Assembly: GCF_050271975.1 (NCBI RefSeq)
Contig: NZ_CP189850.1
Location: 3,038,001-3,102,000 of the forward strand
Direction: 5' to 3'
From: Litorimonas sp947503715
GTDB lineage: Bacteria; Pseudomonadota; Alphaproteobacteria; Caulobacterales; Maricaulaceae
Length of the DNA stretch: 64,000 nt
Shown: piece after piece, positions 8,574 through 17,034 of the stretch
Numbering within the stretch: position 1 is the first letter of the stretch
Layout: each line of letters begins with the position of its first letter
Made by a program: the position numbers and the translations under genes
Notes under the pieces: model-generated
Database searches by the model: none
The model's input: only the letters and a program-made list of their open reading frames with translations
Told to the model about the DNA's origin: nothing

Positions 8574-9056
8574 ATGGCCCAACACATCACATCCGGGATT
8601 GAAATCCTGTCCACCGCCCGCCCGATCGGAGAGGCGACCGTTCACGGGCGGATGGTGAAACAGCCCGCCGGGGCTGCACCGTCGCGCCAACCGACGGGCT
8701 TCCCCTCACCCGCCACAGACCATTTAGAGGACGTCATCGACCCCGTGGGCTGGATCGTGCGTCATCCGGGTGCGAGTTTCTGGTTCGTTGTCGAGGGTGA
8801 CGGTTTGAAGGGTCAGGGCATTCTGGACGGCGATCTGATCGTCGTGGACCGGGCCGGCACATTGCGGAGCGGGCGCGTCGCCGTCTGCGTGCATGACGGC
8901 ATGTTCCTGCTGAAACTGGTCAAGCGGGACAGCACGGGTCGTCCCTGGCTGTTTTCCGACAGTCCGGAGAGCCGCGAACGGCCCATCCCGTTCAATGAGG
9001 GCACAATTGTCGAAGGTGTCATTGCGGGGGTTGTGCGTCGCTGCCCAATTGGGTGA
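8574..9056 (+). CDS. umuD: UmuD-family protein lacking the catalytic serine
   Basis: 160 residues with the UmuD layout: GFPSPATDHLED corresponds to the processing-site region, followed by the S24 fold. In UmuD the nucleophile is the serine of GDSM; here that motif reads GDGL (GGT TTG in the DNA), so Ser is Gly. The lysine partner (FLLKL) is kept. UmuD normally self-cleaves with RecA to give UmuD', which joins UmuC as DNA polymerase V. Without the serine it should not cut itself. It has a good AAGG ribosome site and is 4 bases from umuC. Confidence 0.88.
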   Translation: MAQHITSGIEILSTARPIGEATVHGRMVKQPAGAAPSRQPTGFPSPATDHLEDVIDPVGWIVRHPGASFWFVVEGDGLKGQGILDGDLIVVDRAGTLRSGRVAVCVHDGMFLLKLVKRDSTGRPWLFSDSPESRERPIPFNEGTIVEGVIAGVVRRCPIG

Positions 9057-9060
9057 CTCG

Positions 9061-10374
9061 ATGGCCGAGCTGCCCAAACCCATCGCGATTTCCGATTCTG
9101 CGAACTTTTATGTCTCGGCGGAACGCTGTTTCGACCCCGCCTTGCGCGGCGTGCCGGTGATCGTGCTGTCCAACAATGACGGATGCGCCGTGGCCCGATC
9201 GGACGAGGCCAAGGCCCTCGGTGTGAAGATGGGCGAGCCCGTGTTTAAACTGCGCGACAAAATCCGCGATCACGGCATTCGGGTTCTGTCCTCAAATTAC
9301 ACACTTTACGGCGACATGAGCCGCCGCGTCGTCGAAGTTTATGAAACATTCAGCCCCAATGTCGAAATTTATTCCATCGATGAGAGCTTCCTCGATTTCT
9401 CCGGATTTCGCGATCGCGACGCCCATGCCCGATCGATGAAAACAGCCGTCACGCGCCTGACCGGCATTCCGGTGCGCGTTGGCATCGCGCGGACCAAAAC
9501 CCTCGCCAAATGTGCAAATGAACTTGCCAAACGGAACCCGATCTGGGGCGGCGTGCTGGACCTGTGCGACATCGCCGCGGCCGAGGCCTTGCTGCCGCGT
9601 GTGGCCGTGGGCGACATTTGGGGTGTTGGTCGTGCGACCGTGCGGAAACTGGATGCCATCGGGATCCGCAGCGCGGCGGAATTGCGAGACATGCCCGTGC
9701 GACAGGCGCGACAGCTGGGCACGGTTGTCTTGGAACGCACGGTCGCGGAATTGCGTGGGACGCCCTGCCTGTCCTTCAACGACACGGTTCCAACACGCAA
9801 AGGATTGGCCGTCACGCGCTCCGCCGGGGAACCGATGTGCGATTTCACAACCGTCATGGCGGCGCTGACGGCCCACGCGACACGCGCAGCCGAGAAATTG
9901 CGGACGCATGGTTTGGTCGCAGGATCACTGACCGCATTTTACCACACGTCGCGTTTTCGGACAGAGGATCCGACATGGCGGGCCTCCCGCACGACGCAGC
10001 TGCTGCCGATGTCGCAGGACACGTTTGACCTGATTGCAGCGGCGAGACGCTGCGCAGAAGCGGGCTGGCCGCGATGTGAGGGCGACGCTTTTGCAAATCC
10101 ATGGGGTTTCAGGTTTGCCAAGGCTGGCGTGATGTTGACCGACCTGCTGCCCCTCGCGGACCGTCCCGCGACGCTGTTTCACCCGGGACCGGAACGCGAT
10201 CCCGCCCTGATGGAGGCTTTGGATGTCTTGAATGCCCGTTTCGGGCGAAAGTCCCTCACGCTCGCCGGCGAAGGCACGGCGGCCAAGGGCAAAAGCTGGG
10301 ACATGAAGGCGGGGCATCGCAGCCCCAGATGGACCACCCGGATTGGAGAACTGCCGATCGTGCGGGCGCGGTGA
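9061..10374 (+). CDS. umuC: Y-family DNA polymerase V subunit UmuC
   Basis: Translesion polymerase, 437 residues. The palm motifs are present: SDSANFY near the N-terminus (first catalytic Asp), SNNDGCAVARSDEAKALG, and YSIDESFLDFSG, which supplies the second Asp-Glu pair. A little-finger domain and the UmuC-specific C-terminus follow. I chose the ATG giving MAELPKP just after the umuD stop; the frame is open further upstream but only inside umuD. The pair forms a two-gene operon on the strand opposite to its neighbours, a cargo pattern common in prophages. Confidence 0.95.
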   Translation: MAELPKPIAISDSANFYVSAERCFDPALRGVPVIVLSNNDGCAVARSDEAKALGVKMGEPVFKLRDKIRDHGIRVLSSNYTLYGDMSRRVVEVYETFSPNVEIYSIDESFLDFSGFRDRDAHARSMKTAVTRLTGIPVRVGIARTKTLAKCANELAKRNPIWGGVLDLCDIAAAEALLPRVAVGDIWGVGRATVRKLDAIGIRSAAELRDMPVRQARQLGTVVLERTVAELRGTPCLSFNDTVPTRKGLAVTRSAGEPMCDFTTVMAALTAHATRAAEKLRTHGLVAGSLTAFYHTSRFRTEDPTWRASRTTQLLPMSQDTFDLIAAARRCAEAGWPRCEGDAFANPWGFRFAKAGVMLTDLLPLADRPATLFHPGPERDPALMEALDVLNARFGRKSLTLAGEGTAAKGKSWDMKAGHRSPRWTTRIGELPIVRAR

Positions 10375-10446
10375 ACTGGGGGTAGGGGCTTGACGGAATC
10401 ACGGGTGCAACCGAAAGCTGAGAGCAAGCTGAAAAGGGCGACTCGC

Positions 10447-11655
10447 ATGGCAGAAATCACATTGGAATTCGGATCAGGCAAATGGCTCCGCGAACGCACC
10501 TTCGCTGATGCACAAGCCGTTCAAGATTGGGCAGACAAAGAGAAAGAGGCTTGGCGGCAGTTTGGAACGGTCACAGAAGCGACCCAAACGATTGACCGCC
10601 TCAACACCCTCTCAACAACAACAAATAACATGCCCGATATCACGGAAGATGAAACCGACGACAAGCTGACGGAATATCTTCGAAGAAGAAACTTGCAGAC
10701 TGTGTTTTCAAATATTCAAATGTTCAGAACCGATGAGGAATTCCAATTTGTTGCTGACGTGCAAAAGAACCATCCAGATCTCGTCGCCAGCTTTTTTAGA
10801 TATTTCCTCCACGGCGGGGTGGACAACGCATTTACCGAACAAGGCATTCTCTTTCGGACACTGCTCTCTCGAAGACTTCTCAAGGAAAACGACCCAAAAG
10901 CTGCATCACAACGCGCCGCATTGGAAAAACTCACGGAAGAATATCAAAACCGTCTAAGCGACCTTGATAAAAAGCTCGCGGACACACGAAAGATGGCCGC
11001 GCAGGGACAAACGGAAGAGCGTGACAGGACAGACAATGCTCTCGAAGTCATGTCAGCCGTGACGAACACGCAAATTGAGCAGAGCCGATCAGAACTCAAC
11101 CAGATCGTTGATCGTCTGACCACGGATGGAGAGCGCGCCATTGAGAAAATCAACGCAACCGACGCCAATTTTAAAGAGAAACTGTCCCTTCAACCAACGG
11201 TAAAATATTGGACGGACAAGGCCGCAAAACACGATGTGAAGGCCCGAAATCTCTTGGAGGTTCTGGTGTTTGCGGCGGTTGTTGTCGGCGCCGCGATTTT
11301 CGTTGCCCTCATCTGTCTCTTCGCCTTTCAACCGGAGTTGGGAAAGATCGGCGAGACGAAAACACTGCTGACCCTCGGCGCGACGGGCGCACTCACCACA
11401 CTTATTTTTTGGGCGGGGCGAATCATAACGCGAATTTACTTAGGCAATGTGCATTTGGCAAATGATGCGCGGGAACGAGCGACTCTGATTAATACTTATT
11501 TGGCTCTGAATGTGGACGAGGTCGCGACAGAGCAGGACCGAGCCCTCGTCCTTGCAACAGTGTTCAGACCGTCAACGGACGGCGTCGTGAAAGATGACGC
11601 TGCGCCCGTTTTTGGGGTGCCCGGATTAATTGCAGGACGCATGTCAGGGAGCTGA
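10447..11655 (+). CDS. Membrane protein with coiled coil and two C-terminal TM helices (DUF6161-like)
   Basis: About 400 residues. An N-terminal soluble region is followed by a long charged helix (residues about 150-230, heptad-like) and two hydrophobic segments (VLVFAAVVVGAAIFVALICL and TLGATGALTTLIFWAGRI). The tail resembles DUF6161 proteins as I recall them, which have no known function. It follows umuC by 72 bp on the same strand and has lower GC than its neighbours, suggesting a lysogenic-conversion gene. I chose MAEITLEF as the start; a TTG at 10390 would add 19 residues. Confidence 0.65.
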   Translation: MAEITLEFGSGKWLRERTFADAQAVQDWADKEKEAWRQFGTVTEATQTIDRLNTLSTTTNNMPDITEDETDDKLTEYLRRRNLQTVFSNIQMFRTDEEFQFVADVQKNHPDLVASFFRYFLHGGVDNAFTEQGILFRTLLSRRLLKENDPKAASQRAALEKLTEEYQNRLSDLDKKLADTRKMAAQGQTEERDRTDNALEVMSAVTNTQIEQSRSELNQIVDRLTTDGERAIEKINATDANFKEKLSLQPTVKYWTDKAAKHDVKARNLLEVLVFAAVVVGAAIFVALICLFAFQPELGKIGETKTLLTLGATGALTTLIFWAGRIITRIYLGNVHLANDARERATLINTYLALNVDEVATEQDRALVLATVFRPSTDGVVKDDAAPVFGVPGLIAGRMSGS

Positions 11656-11659
11656 CACT

Positions 11660-12514
11660 TCACCCGAACATCTCAATCTGACCGCCCCGCGCCCGCGCCA
11701 AGGCGTCAGACGCCGCTGGATTGAGCCAGAGGCTTTCCAGGCGGGGTCTGGCCCCATCGGCGAGGGCGGGCCGGTCCACGCGCTGCCAATCGCCGAACAA
11801 ATCGGCATAAATTTCGCTTTGGTAACCGGACAGCACGACCATGCCCGTCAAATCATGCAGGACACCCGCCAGGCGCACGTGATCCGCATCCGTGAATTCA
11901 TGAAAATAATCTGTGCCGGCATCCCGCGTTGATGAAACGTAAGGCGGATCAATATAACTGACCGTCGCGGCGGCATCATGGCTGCGCAGAACGGGCTCAA
12001 AATCTCTCTGCTCGATGACGACACCGCGCAACCGCTCGACAAGCGCCGTCACCCGATCGGGCCACCGCGCCCAATCCTGCGCCGGCGTTGACCCCGACCG
12101 ATTTGAATTGGACCGAAAACCCGTCGATTTGTGGACAGACGCCGAACTGTGACCCTGAAAACTCCGCACCAAAAACCGTCGCGCAAACTCGACCGCATCC
12201 AAATCCGTGGACATGTCCCGTGCCAGATCAAACTCCACCCGCGAAAACGGGGTCAGGGTGATCGCCTCTCGCAAGGCCGCAGCCTGCGCCGGGTCCCGCA
12301 ACACACGGAACAGGTTCACGACACCGTCATCCAAATCATTCATCACCTCGGCATAACTGCGCGGCTTGCGCAACAGGACGGCCGCACTGCCGGCAAAGGC
12401 TTCGACGAAAACCTGATGCGGCGGCAAATGGTCAATGATCCAAGGGGCCAACATCCATTTCGCGCCATGATATCTGCAGGCGGATTTCACCAACTCACAT
12501 CCCCAATGCGGCAT
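11660..12514 (-). CDS. DNA adenine methylase, Dam/D12 class
   Basis: Transfers methyl from S-adenosylmethionine to adenine N6 in DNA. Motif I is FVEAFAGSAAVLL near residue 37, and the catalytic DPPY lies in VSYIDPPYVSS near 190, with the alpha-class order of Dam. Length fits the family. It is the last gene of the leftward early operon and converges on the DUF6161-like gene with 4 bases between stops. The start is uncertain: ATG at 12514 overlaps the previous gene, while a GTG at 12490 lies just after its stop. The recognition site cannot be read from the sequence. Confidence 0.9.
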   Translation of the reverse strand: MPHWGCELVKSACRYHGAKWMLAPWIIDHLPPHQVFVEAFAGSAAVLLRKPRSYAEVMNDLDDGVVNLFRVLRDPAQAAALREAITLTPFSRVEFDLARDMSTDLDAVEFARRFLVRSFQGHSSASVHKSTGFRSNSNRSGSTPAQDWARWPDRVTALVERLRGVVIEQRDFEPVLRSHDAAATVSYIDPPYVSSTRDAGTDYFHEFTDADHVRLAGVLHDLTGMVVLSGYQSEIYADLFGDWQRVDRPALADGARPRLESLWLNPAASDALARARGGQIEMFG

Positions 12515-12872
12515 CAAGGCTGTCGCAGCGGGGGCATTGACGGCGGAATTGGGTGGAGGGGGTCACGCAATCGCATTTCCCGCTGTCCGGCAGGGCTGAA
12601 AACGGGGTTGGCATTCCAATCCCCAAAAGACACGCGATCAGGTCATCCGGCGCGAAATGCCGATCGGGGTCATTTTGCTCGACATGTGAAAACACGCGCC
12701 GCCCATTGATGAACGCGCACAATTTGCACTTTGTTGTCTGCCCCACGGTCCAACCGGCTTCGCGCGCGGAACTCTTCGCCGTCGCGACCGTCACCGGCAT
12801 CGCCGTCACCCAAAACGTGCCCGCACATTCATCACAAGACAAATTCACAACACGCTGTGCCGAAATCCCCAT
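12495..12872 (-). CDS. Cysteine-rich zinc-binding phage protein
   Basis: 125 residues with paired cysteines CDEC and CKLC in the first half and CDC and CPRC near the C-terminus, so it probably binds one or two zinc ions. I chose MGISAQRV as the start because a GAGG lies ten bases upstream; the open frame runs further. It overlaps the adenine methylase if that begins at ATG. No family recognised. Confidence 0.55.
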   Translation of the reverse strand: MGISAQRVVNLSCDECAGTFWVTAMPVTVATAKSSAREAGWTVGQTTKCKLCAFINGRRVFSHVEQNDPDRHFAPDDLIACLLGIGMPTPFSALPDSGKCDCVTPSTQFRRQCPRCDSLDAALGM

Positions 12873-12873
12873 C

Positions 12874-13320
12874 TCAAATTTCCTCTTTCGGCAGGGCCGC
12901 GCGGGCCTCTGCAATCGCGTCGTGAATGTGCAGGTTCAGGGTCTGGATGACGTGTGACCCGTCGGACAGTTTGTGGTCCGGATGCGCATCCCGCACGATG
13001 ATGGCCTCGGTCACCTTGGTTTGCGCCTCAACCCGATCGCAGAGGCGGGTCAGGGCCATTTGCAATGCCGTCACATCAACCGCCGATCCCTCGGCCTCGA
13101 CAGCTTTTCGGAACAGCGCCAGGTGCTCGGCCAGAATGGGAACCTGATCCAGCCGGTCATTGGCAAAACCCAATTCCCGCCAAATCTTTGACGCCCAACT
13201 CAAATCCCCCATCTTGAATTCAACGGGCGGTGTCACCCACTCGCCATCGACAGTCGGGGGTGCGGGGAACAGGTCCAACTTGCGCCAGATTGATTGCAAT
13301 TTTGATGTCAGGGTCATCAC
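12874..13320 (-). CDS. Hypothetical phage protein
   Basis: 148 residues, acidic, mostly helical, with conserved-looking tryptophans (IWRKL, LSWASKIWREL) in the first third and a histidine-rich stretch (RDAHPDHKL) later. It overlaps the ASCH gene by ATGA and is 1 base from the next gene, so it belongs to the coupled early operon. No motif gives a function. Confidence 0.55.
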   Translation of the reverse strand: MMTLTSKLQSIWRKLDLFPAPPTVDGEWVTPPVEFKMGDLSWASKIWRELGFANDRLDQVPILAEHLALFRKAVEAEGSAVDVTALQMALTRLCDRVEAQTKVTEAIIVRDAHPDHKLSDGSHVIQTLNLHIHDAIAEARAALPKEEI

Positions 13321-13712
13321 CTCTCTCCTTTCGCCGCACGATCGCGGGCGTAAATGCTGTTAAAATCGGGGGTGAAAAAGCCGAGCGCGCCTTTGCAGGG
13401 TTGGAATGGCAGGGCCGTGACATCCGCCAGGACAAAGCCAAACGGCCCGACAAACCACGGGCTGTCAGAGGCGGTCACGACGTCGACCAATGTCGCTTTG
13501 CCGATGATGCCACCCGTTTTGAACGCGGCCTGCGGCAGGGTTTCAACCCCACTCTCGCAACAGACAAAATCGAACGTCTCCGTCTGCACGCGCAACCCGA
13601 CATGAATCAAGAACTCACCGCGAAACGACGTCGACCAACTGCGATTCTCAACATCCTTCCCGCCCTGCAAAATCGCCCAGCCAAAGGGTTGATTGATGGA
13701 CAGGGCTTTCAT
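13317..13712 (-). CDS. ASCH-domain protein
   Basis: 131 residues. The start MKALSINQPFGWAIL, then KDVENRSW and RGEFLIHVG, is the typical ASCH pattern (PUA-like fold, N-terminal lysine and the ENR-W motif). ASCH proteins bind RNA or modified nucleosides and some are nucleases or deaminases; the substrate is unknown here. The frame is open upstream but that part encodes the zinc ribbon in another frame. It overlaps neighbours by 4 bases on each side. Confidence 0.8.
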   Translation of the reverse strand: MKALSINQPFGWAILQGGKDVENRSWSTSFRGEFLIHVGLRVQTETFDFVCCESGVETLPQAAFKTGGIIGKATLVDVVTASDSPWFVGPFGFVLADVTALPFQPCKGALGFFTPDFNSIYARDRAAKGER

Positions 13713-13867
13713 GTCGGCATCCACGCGTCGCAGGCATCGCAATCGTTGAAGGTGCCAAAACTCCACAATCTTTCGGTCAAGTTTCCACCACAGGCGCAAG
13801 GCCCCGCCGCGCGCGGAAATCCCGTGTCGAGCGGATTGAAATCAGGTGCGTTTTCTTGCGGTTTCAT
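13709..13867 (-). CDS. 52-residue zinc-ribbon protein
   Basis: A short open frame that exactly fills the gap between the ASCH gene and the gene before it, with ATGA overlaps at both ends. The product carries CACGG and CDACD, a CxC...CxxC zinc-ribbon layout. Because it is short and hidden by longer shadow frames it could easily be missed. Function unknown; similar zinc ribbons in phages act as adaptors or nucleic-acid binders. Confidence 0.65.
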   Translation of the reverse strand: MKPQENAPDFNPLDTGFPRAAGPCACGGNLTERLWSFGTFNDCDACDAWMPT

Positions 13868-14064
13868 GTGTCCACACCTTCCGTTGCCAGCGCCTCGGTC
13901 GCCTTGGGCGTCAGGCGCATTTCGCCGAATGTCAGGAAGTTTTTCCGGCGCAGTTCAATCCGCGTGGCATCAAACGCCTTTCCGCCGCGCGGGCCGTTCA
14001 CGCCGATGTCACCGCGCAGGATGCGCAGCACGCGGCGTTCTTCCTCTGTCAGGTTTTTGGTCAT
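13864..14064 (-). CDS. Small phage protein (66 aa)
   Basis: Starts MTKNLTEEERRVLRIL, followed by a basic middle (RIELRRKNFL) and a helix ending LTPKATEALA. The pattern suggests a winged-helix-like DNA-binding fold but is too short to assign. ATGA overlaps at both ends support it as a real, coupled gene. Confidence 0.55.
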   Translation of the reverse strand: MTKNLTEEERRVLRILRGDIGVNGPRGGKAFDATRIELRRKNFLTFGEMRLTPKATEALATEGVDT

Positions 14065-14576
14065 GTCGTGTCCTTTCGGTGAGTGTCGGGATGGATGAGC
14101 GGCGGCAGGGTGCCATCCGCCTTGAACGCCGCGACGAGGGCGTCCAATCGCGGGCGCGACGGCATGGAATAACCCTGCCCCCAGACCGTCTCGATCGGGC
14201 AATCAATCAGGCGGAGCAGCGGGCGCAATTTGCAGATGACAACATCAACCGTCTTCCCTTCCGGATCGCCGGGCTCTGTCCGATCAAAATAAAGCGCGGC
14301 AAAAAGAGAGTGTTTGGAGCGGACCTTGGGCCCCAAAGCCACGGCAATCCGGCACAGAGTGTTGGTCAGATTTTGCGTGGGGGCCGCCGACCCCATTGTC
14401 GCACGCGCCTGTTTCAAAACCGCTCGCATGAAAAAGTGAAGGTCATCGCCGAAACCTTCCGCCTCAACCCGCACAACCCGCAATGCGTGGTCCACCTCCG
14501 CCGCGTAAATTTCCAGACGGTCGCGGGTCATCAGGCCGAAATCCGGCGGGACGCGGGGTTGGATGAAACCGGTCAT
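14061..14576 (-). CDS. Winged-helix regulator with CtrA/OmpR-type effector domain (paralogue A)
   Basis: 171 residues. The N-terminus (PPDFGLMTRDRLEIYAAEVD) is shared with the gene at 24023-24505. The centre and end follow the OmpR-type effector fold: KTVDVVICKLRPLL is the recognition helix and ETVWGQGYSM the closing beta hairpin. There is no receiver domain, so activity is not phospho-controlled in the usual way. In Caulobacter-like bacteria this fold is that of CtrA. Its targets are unknown. Coupled to both neighbours. Confidence 0.7.
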   Translation of the reverse strand: MTGFIQPRVPPDFGLMTRDRLEIYAAEVDHALRVVRVEAEGFGDDLHFFMRAVLKQARATMGSAAPTQNLTNTLCRIAVALGPKVRSKHSLFAALYFDRTEPGDPEGKTVDVVICKLRPLLRLIDCPIETVWGQGYSMPSRPRLDALVAAFKADGTLPPLIHPDTHRKDTT

Positions 14577-15049
14577 CCCTCACCTCCCACATCCGGCACG
14601 TCGAAATCGGAGGTCTGGCGCGGTTCCAGAAAACGCTCCGGCTTGCCGCAGACGGGACAGGCTTTCTGCATCCCGCCATCTTCATGCGGGCGGGTTGTCA
14701 ATTTCGCGGTCGCGGTGACGGCTTGGCACGCGGTGCAGGCGTGAAAGGGCGGGCCGAGCTCCGCCACCGGCGGGGCGGTCAATTCGGGCTGGGTCTGTTT
14801 CACCCACCAGAACAGGGCGAAATTTGCCACATCGATGGGGTCACCTTTGTCGACCAGCTCGCGCAAGACACTGACGACCTCATCAATTGTCCAAGACGGG
14901 TCATCCCACCCCGCCGCACCGGCACCCCCCTTGACCTGCAATTTCTTCCCCTGCGCCAGAGAGAACAGGCGCAGCGCTTCCTCCAATCGCGGGTCGGACG
15001 GGATGGCGGGGGCAGATGCAGGGACGGTGTTGTCGATTGGCTGGTTCAT
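14573..15049 (-). CDS. Hypothetical phage protein with zinc ribbon
   Basis: 158 residues. The C-terminal half holds CTAC and CPVCGK, which would coordinate zinc. The N-terminal half is an unrecognised helical region with conserved-looking WDDPSWTIDEVV. A good GGAGAG ribosome site precedes the ATG, and it overlaps both neighbours by 4 bases. Confidence 0.55.
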   Translation of the reverse strand: MNQPIDNTVPASAPAIPSDPRLEEALRLFSLAQGKKLQVKGGAGAAGWDDPSWTIDEVVSVLRELVDKGDPIDVANFALFWWVKQTQPELTAPPVAELGPPFHACTACQAVTATAKLTTRPHEDGGMQKACPVCGKPERFLEPRQTSDFDVPDVGGEG

Positions 15050-16260
15050 GATGTCTCTCCGGATGTGAGGGGGTGCGGCAGGGCATTGTGTTCCCGCCCG
15101 TCAAGGCGGCGGCCGGCGGCTTTGGTGTCGACGCTGCGCATGAATTGGACCTCACCCAAGAGGCCAGCCATCATCTCGGCAGGTTTGACCAGCACAAATC
15201 CCCCATCTTTCGTGCCGCAGACAAGGTCACCGCAAAGGCGGTGATCCGTTTCGAGCGGACGTTTGTCCGCCCTCCACGGCGCATTCCCCATTTGATCCCC
15301 CGGATCAAATGGCTGGAATGCGCCCCATTGTTTGAAAAAGAACGGGACCTCTGCCCCTTCGCAAGCATCGCGAATCCGCCGCGCCCAATCGGGGTGCATC
15401 GGGCGGGCATCAGGTCCGGACTCTCCGCCGACAATGACCCAGTCGAGTTTGGCGGTTTTGGTTGGCTCAACGCAATCGGCCATGATGTCCAGCTTCTCGC
15501 CACGCAAAAAATCGAGCAGGTAAAAATTGCCATTGATCTCGACCTGCTCCAAATCCACCGGACCCAGCAGGGGTTCGGCAGAGATGAACCGCACCGCGGC
15601 AGGCGTGTCGAGCAGGACCGGAATGCGCAGATCGGCGCGGCGCTGATCCTCCACCGACACGCCGAGGTGAACATTGGCGAGGGGCCAAACGTCGGAATAA
15701 AGCGCAGCCTCCAACCGCGCCGTTTCGTCATGATGTTTTTGAGACGCGTGCACATCATCATCATTTTCCACACGGCGTTCAATGCGTTGAATTTCAGGCC
15801 AAGATGAACTCTCAAAATTGATGTCACGATCAAATGTGGAAAACCACGCCCGCATCCGCAGGGGATGTTTCGTCAGGATTTGGAACGTGTGTTGCGGGGA
15901 CAGGGCCATGACGGCAAAGGCGCGGTCAATCGCCGCGTCCGGCACGTTGGGATGGAACAGGTCGCCCATGGAATTGACAAAATAAGTCGTCGGCTTTTTC
16001 CGGCGCAGCGGCTGTTCCCACACGCGGTCCGGGGCGATGCCGATCTTGCCGGTCCAAACGGTCTTGGTCTTGCCGGCCCCCGTCGTGACCTGTTTCGTCG
16101 TGCCCAAATATTGGGGCGTGTTGCCGGTGGCGGCGTTCATCGCCTCCATCCGTCCGGCCATCTTCATGGCGTAACAATTTTTGCAGCCGGGAGACTCAAT
16201 CTCGCACCCAACCACGGGGTTCCACGTCTTTGTGGTCCACTGAATTTTCGTGTCGGTCAT
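15046..16260 (-). CDS. Phage Gp37/Gp68 family protein (DUF5131)
   Basis: 404 residues. It opens TKIQWTTKTWNPVVGC and then CEIESPGCKNCYAMKMA, the three-cysteine cluster that defines this family. Later blocks are NVHLGVSVEDQRRADLR, VRFISAEPLLGPVD and GGESGPDARPMHPDW. The cysteine spacing recalls radical-SAM iron-sulphur binding, and the family is widespread in phages, but its reaction is not established. A strong AAGGAGA ribosome site precedes it. Confidence 0.85.
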   Translation of the reverse strand: MTDTKIQWTTKTWNPVVGCEIESPGCKNCYAMKMAGRMEAMNAATGNTPQYLGTTKQVTTGAGKTKTVWTGKIGIAPDRVWEQPLRRKKPTTYFVNSMGDLFHPNVPDAAIDRAFAVMALSPQHTFQILTKHPLRMRAWFSTFDRDINFESSSWPEIQRIERRVENDDDVHASQKHHDETARLEAALYSDVWPLANVHLGVSVEDQRRADLRIPVLLDTPAAVRFISAEPLLGPVDLEQVEINGNFYLLDFLRGEKLDIMADCVEPTKTAKLDWVIVGGESGPDARPMHPDWARRIRDACEGAEVPFFFKQWGAFQPFDPGDQMGNAPWRADKRPLETDHRLCGDLVCGTKDGGFVLVKPAEMMAGLLGEVQFMRSVDTKAAGRRLDGREHNALPHPLTSGETS

Positions 16261-16712
16261 GTCGTGTCTCCTTTTGGGGCGGGGATGCGGGTCAGGGTTG
16301 GGGTTTTGTTTTCGATCTGGAACAGGTGCGGGCCGCCGCGGTCACCCTCGGCGACGCAGGCCACGAACAGGGCGACGGCGGCCTCCGAACTGTCCAGCAG
16401 GTCCTGCAAACTCTCGAACACGTCCTCGGCGAACCAGCCTCCGCCCTCGGCATGGGTCAGGGCGACGAAACTGTGATCCGGAACGGGCCCGAACACATGG
16501 GGCCGCCCGTCTTTCAGGCCGAGTTTCAAATAAGTGACGCGGAAGTGCCACACATCATGCGTCGTGCCGGGCTCCGCCAGCGGGCCCGCGCCGGGCCAAT
16601 CGCTGTCCGGGTCCCCCGACAGCAGGAACCGCGCGCAATCGGCCAAGGTCGGGCCATTGCCGTCGGGCACGGTCTCATCCGTCCAAGCGGCGAGTTGGAA
16701 AACATCTGTCAT
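16257..16712 (-). CDS. Hypothetical phage protein
   Basis: 151 residues, acidic, no recognised domain. The middle (HVFGPVPDHSFVALTHAEGG) and the long acidic helix (AEDVFESLQDLLDSSE) look folded. Coupled by ATGA to the Gp37/Gp68 gene and to the 70-residue gene upstream. Confidence 0.5.
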   Translation of the reverse strand: MTDVFQLAAWTDETVPDGNGPTLADCARFLLSGDPDSDWPGAGPLAEPGTTHDVWHFRVTYLKLGLKDGRPHVFGPVPDHSFVALTHAEGGGWFAEDVFESLQDLLDSSEAAVALFVACVAEGDRGGPHLFQIENKTPTLTRIPAPKGDTT

Positions 16713-16921
16713 GGGGTGGGCCTTTCGGGTGGGGATGGGGTCAGCAGGTCACCCTGCGCGGCGCGTTGACGGGCGACGGTCTCCGCCGCGGATGCGATCG
16801 CGTCGCACTGCACGGCCATCGCGCGCATGTGTTTGGCAAGGGCGGCTGGAACATCCGGCCCGTCCGCATCGCGGATGACGCGCTTGGCCACGGCTTCCAC
16901 ATCTTGGGCGGGGGACGTCAT
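16709..16921 (-). CDS. Hypothetical phage protein (70 aa)
   Basis: Starts MTSPAQDVEAVAKRV and is predicted entirely helical with regular Ala/Val spacing, as in small coiled-coil proteins. A longer open frame extends upstream but overlaps two real genes, so I use the ATG that overlaps the preceding stop. Confidence 0.5.
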   Translation of the reverse strand: MTSPAQDVEAVAKRVIRDADGPDVPAALAKHMRAMAVQCDAIASAAETVARQRAAQGDLLTPSPPERPTP

Positions 16922-17034
16922 TGATTGGGCCTTTCCGGCACAACGCGCAGGATCAAGTCCACCCGCGCCATGACAATGGCGAGCGCCGCAAGCGCCGAGT
17001 CGAGTTCGCGGATGGTGGGGTGATTGGCGTTCAT
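16918..17034 (-). CDS. Micro-protein (38 aa) between methylase and next gene
   Basis: A 38-residue frame that fills the gap exactly, with ATGA at both ends: its ATG overlaps the methylase stop and its stop overlaps the next ATG. It is one amphipathic helix (ELDSALAALAIVMARVDLIL). The coupling is the main evidence. Confidence 0.45.
   Translation of the reverse strand: MNANHPTIRELDSALAALAIVMARVDLILRVVPERPNQ

Noticed and set aside
13230..14744. 504-residue plus-strand ORF
   Set aside because: It is antisense to five real coupled phage genes and has no recognisable domain.
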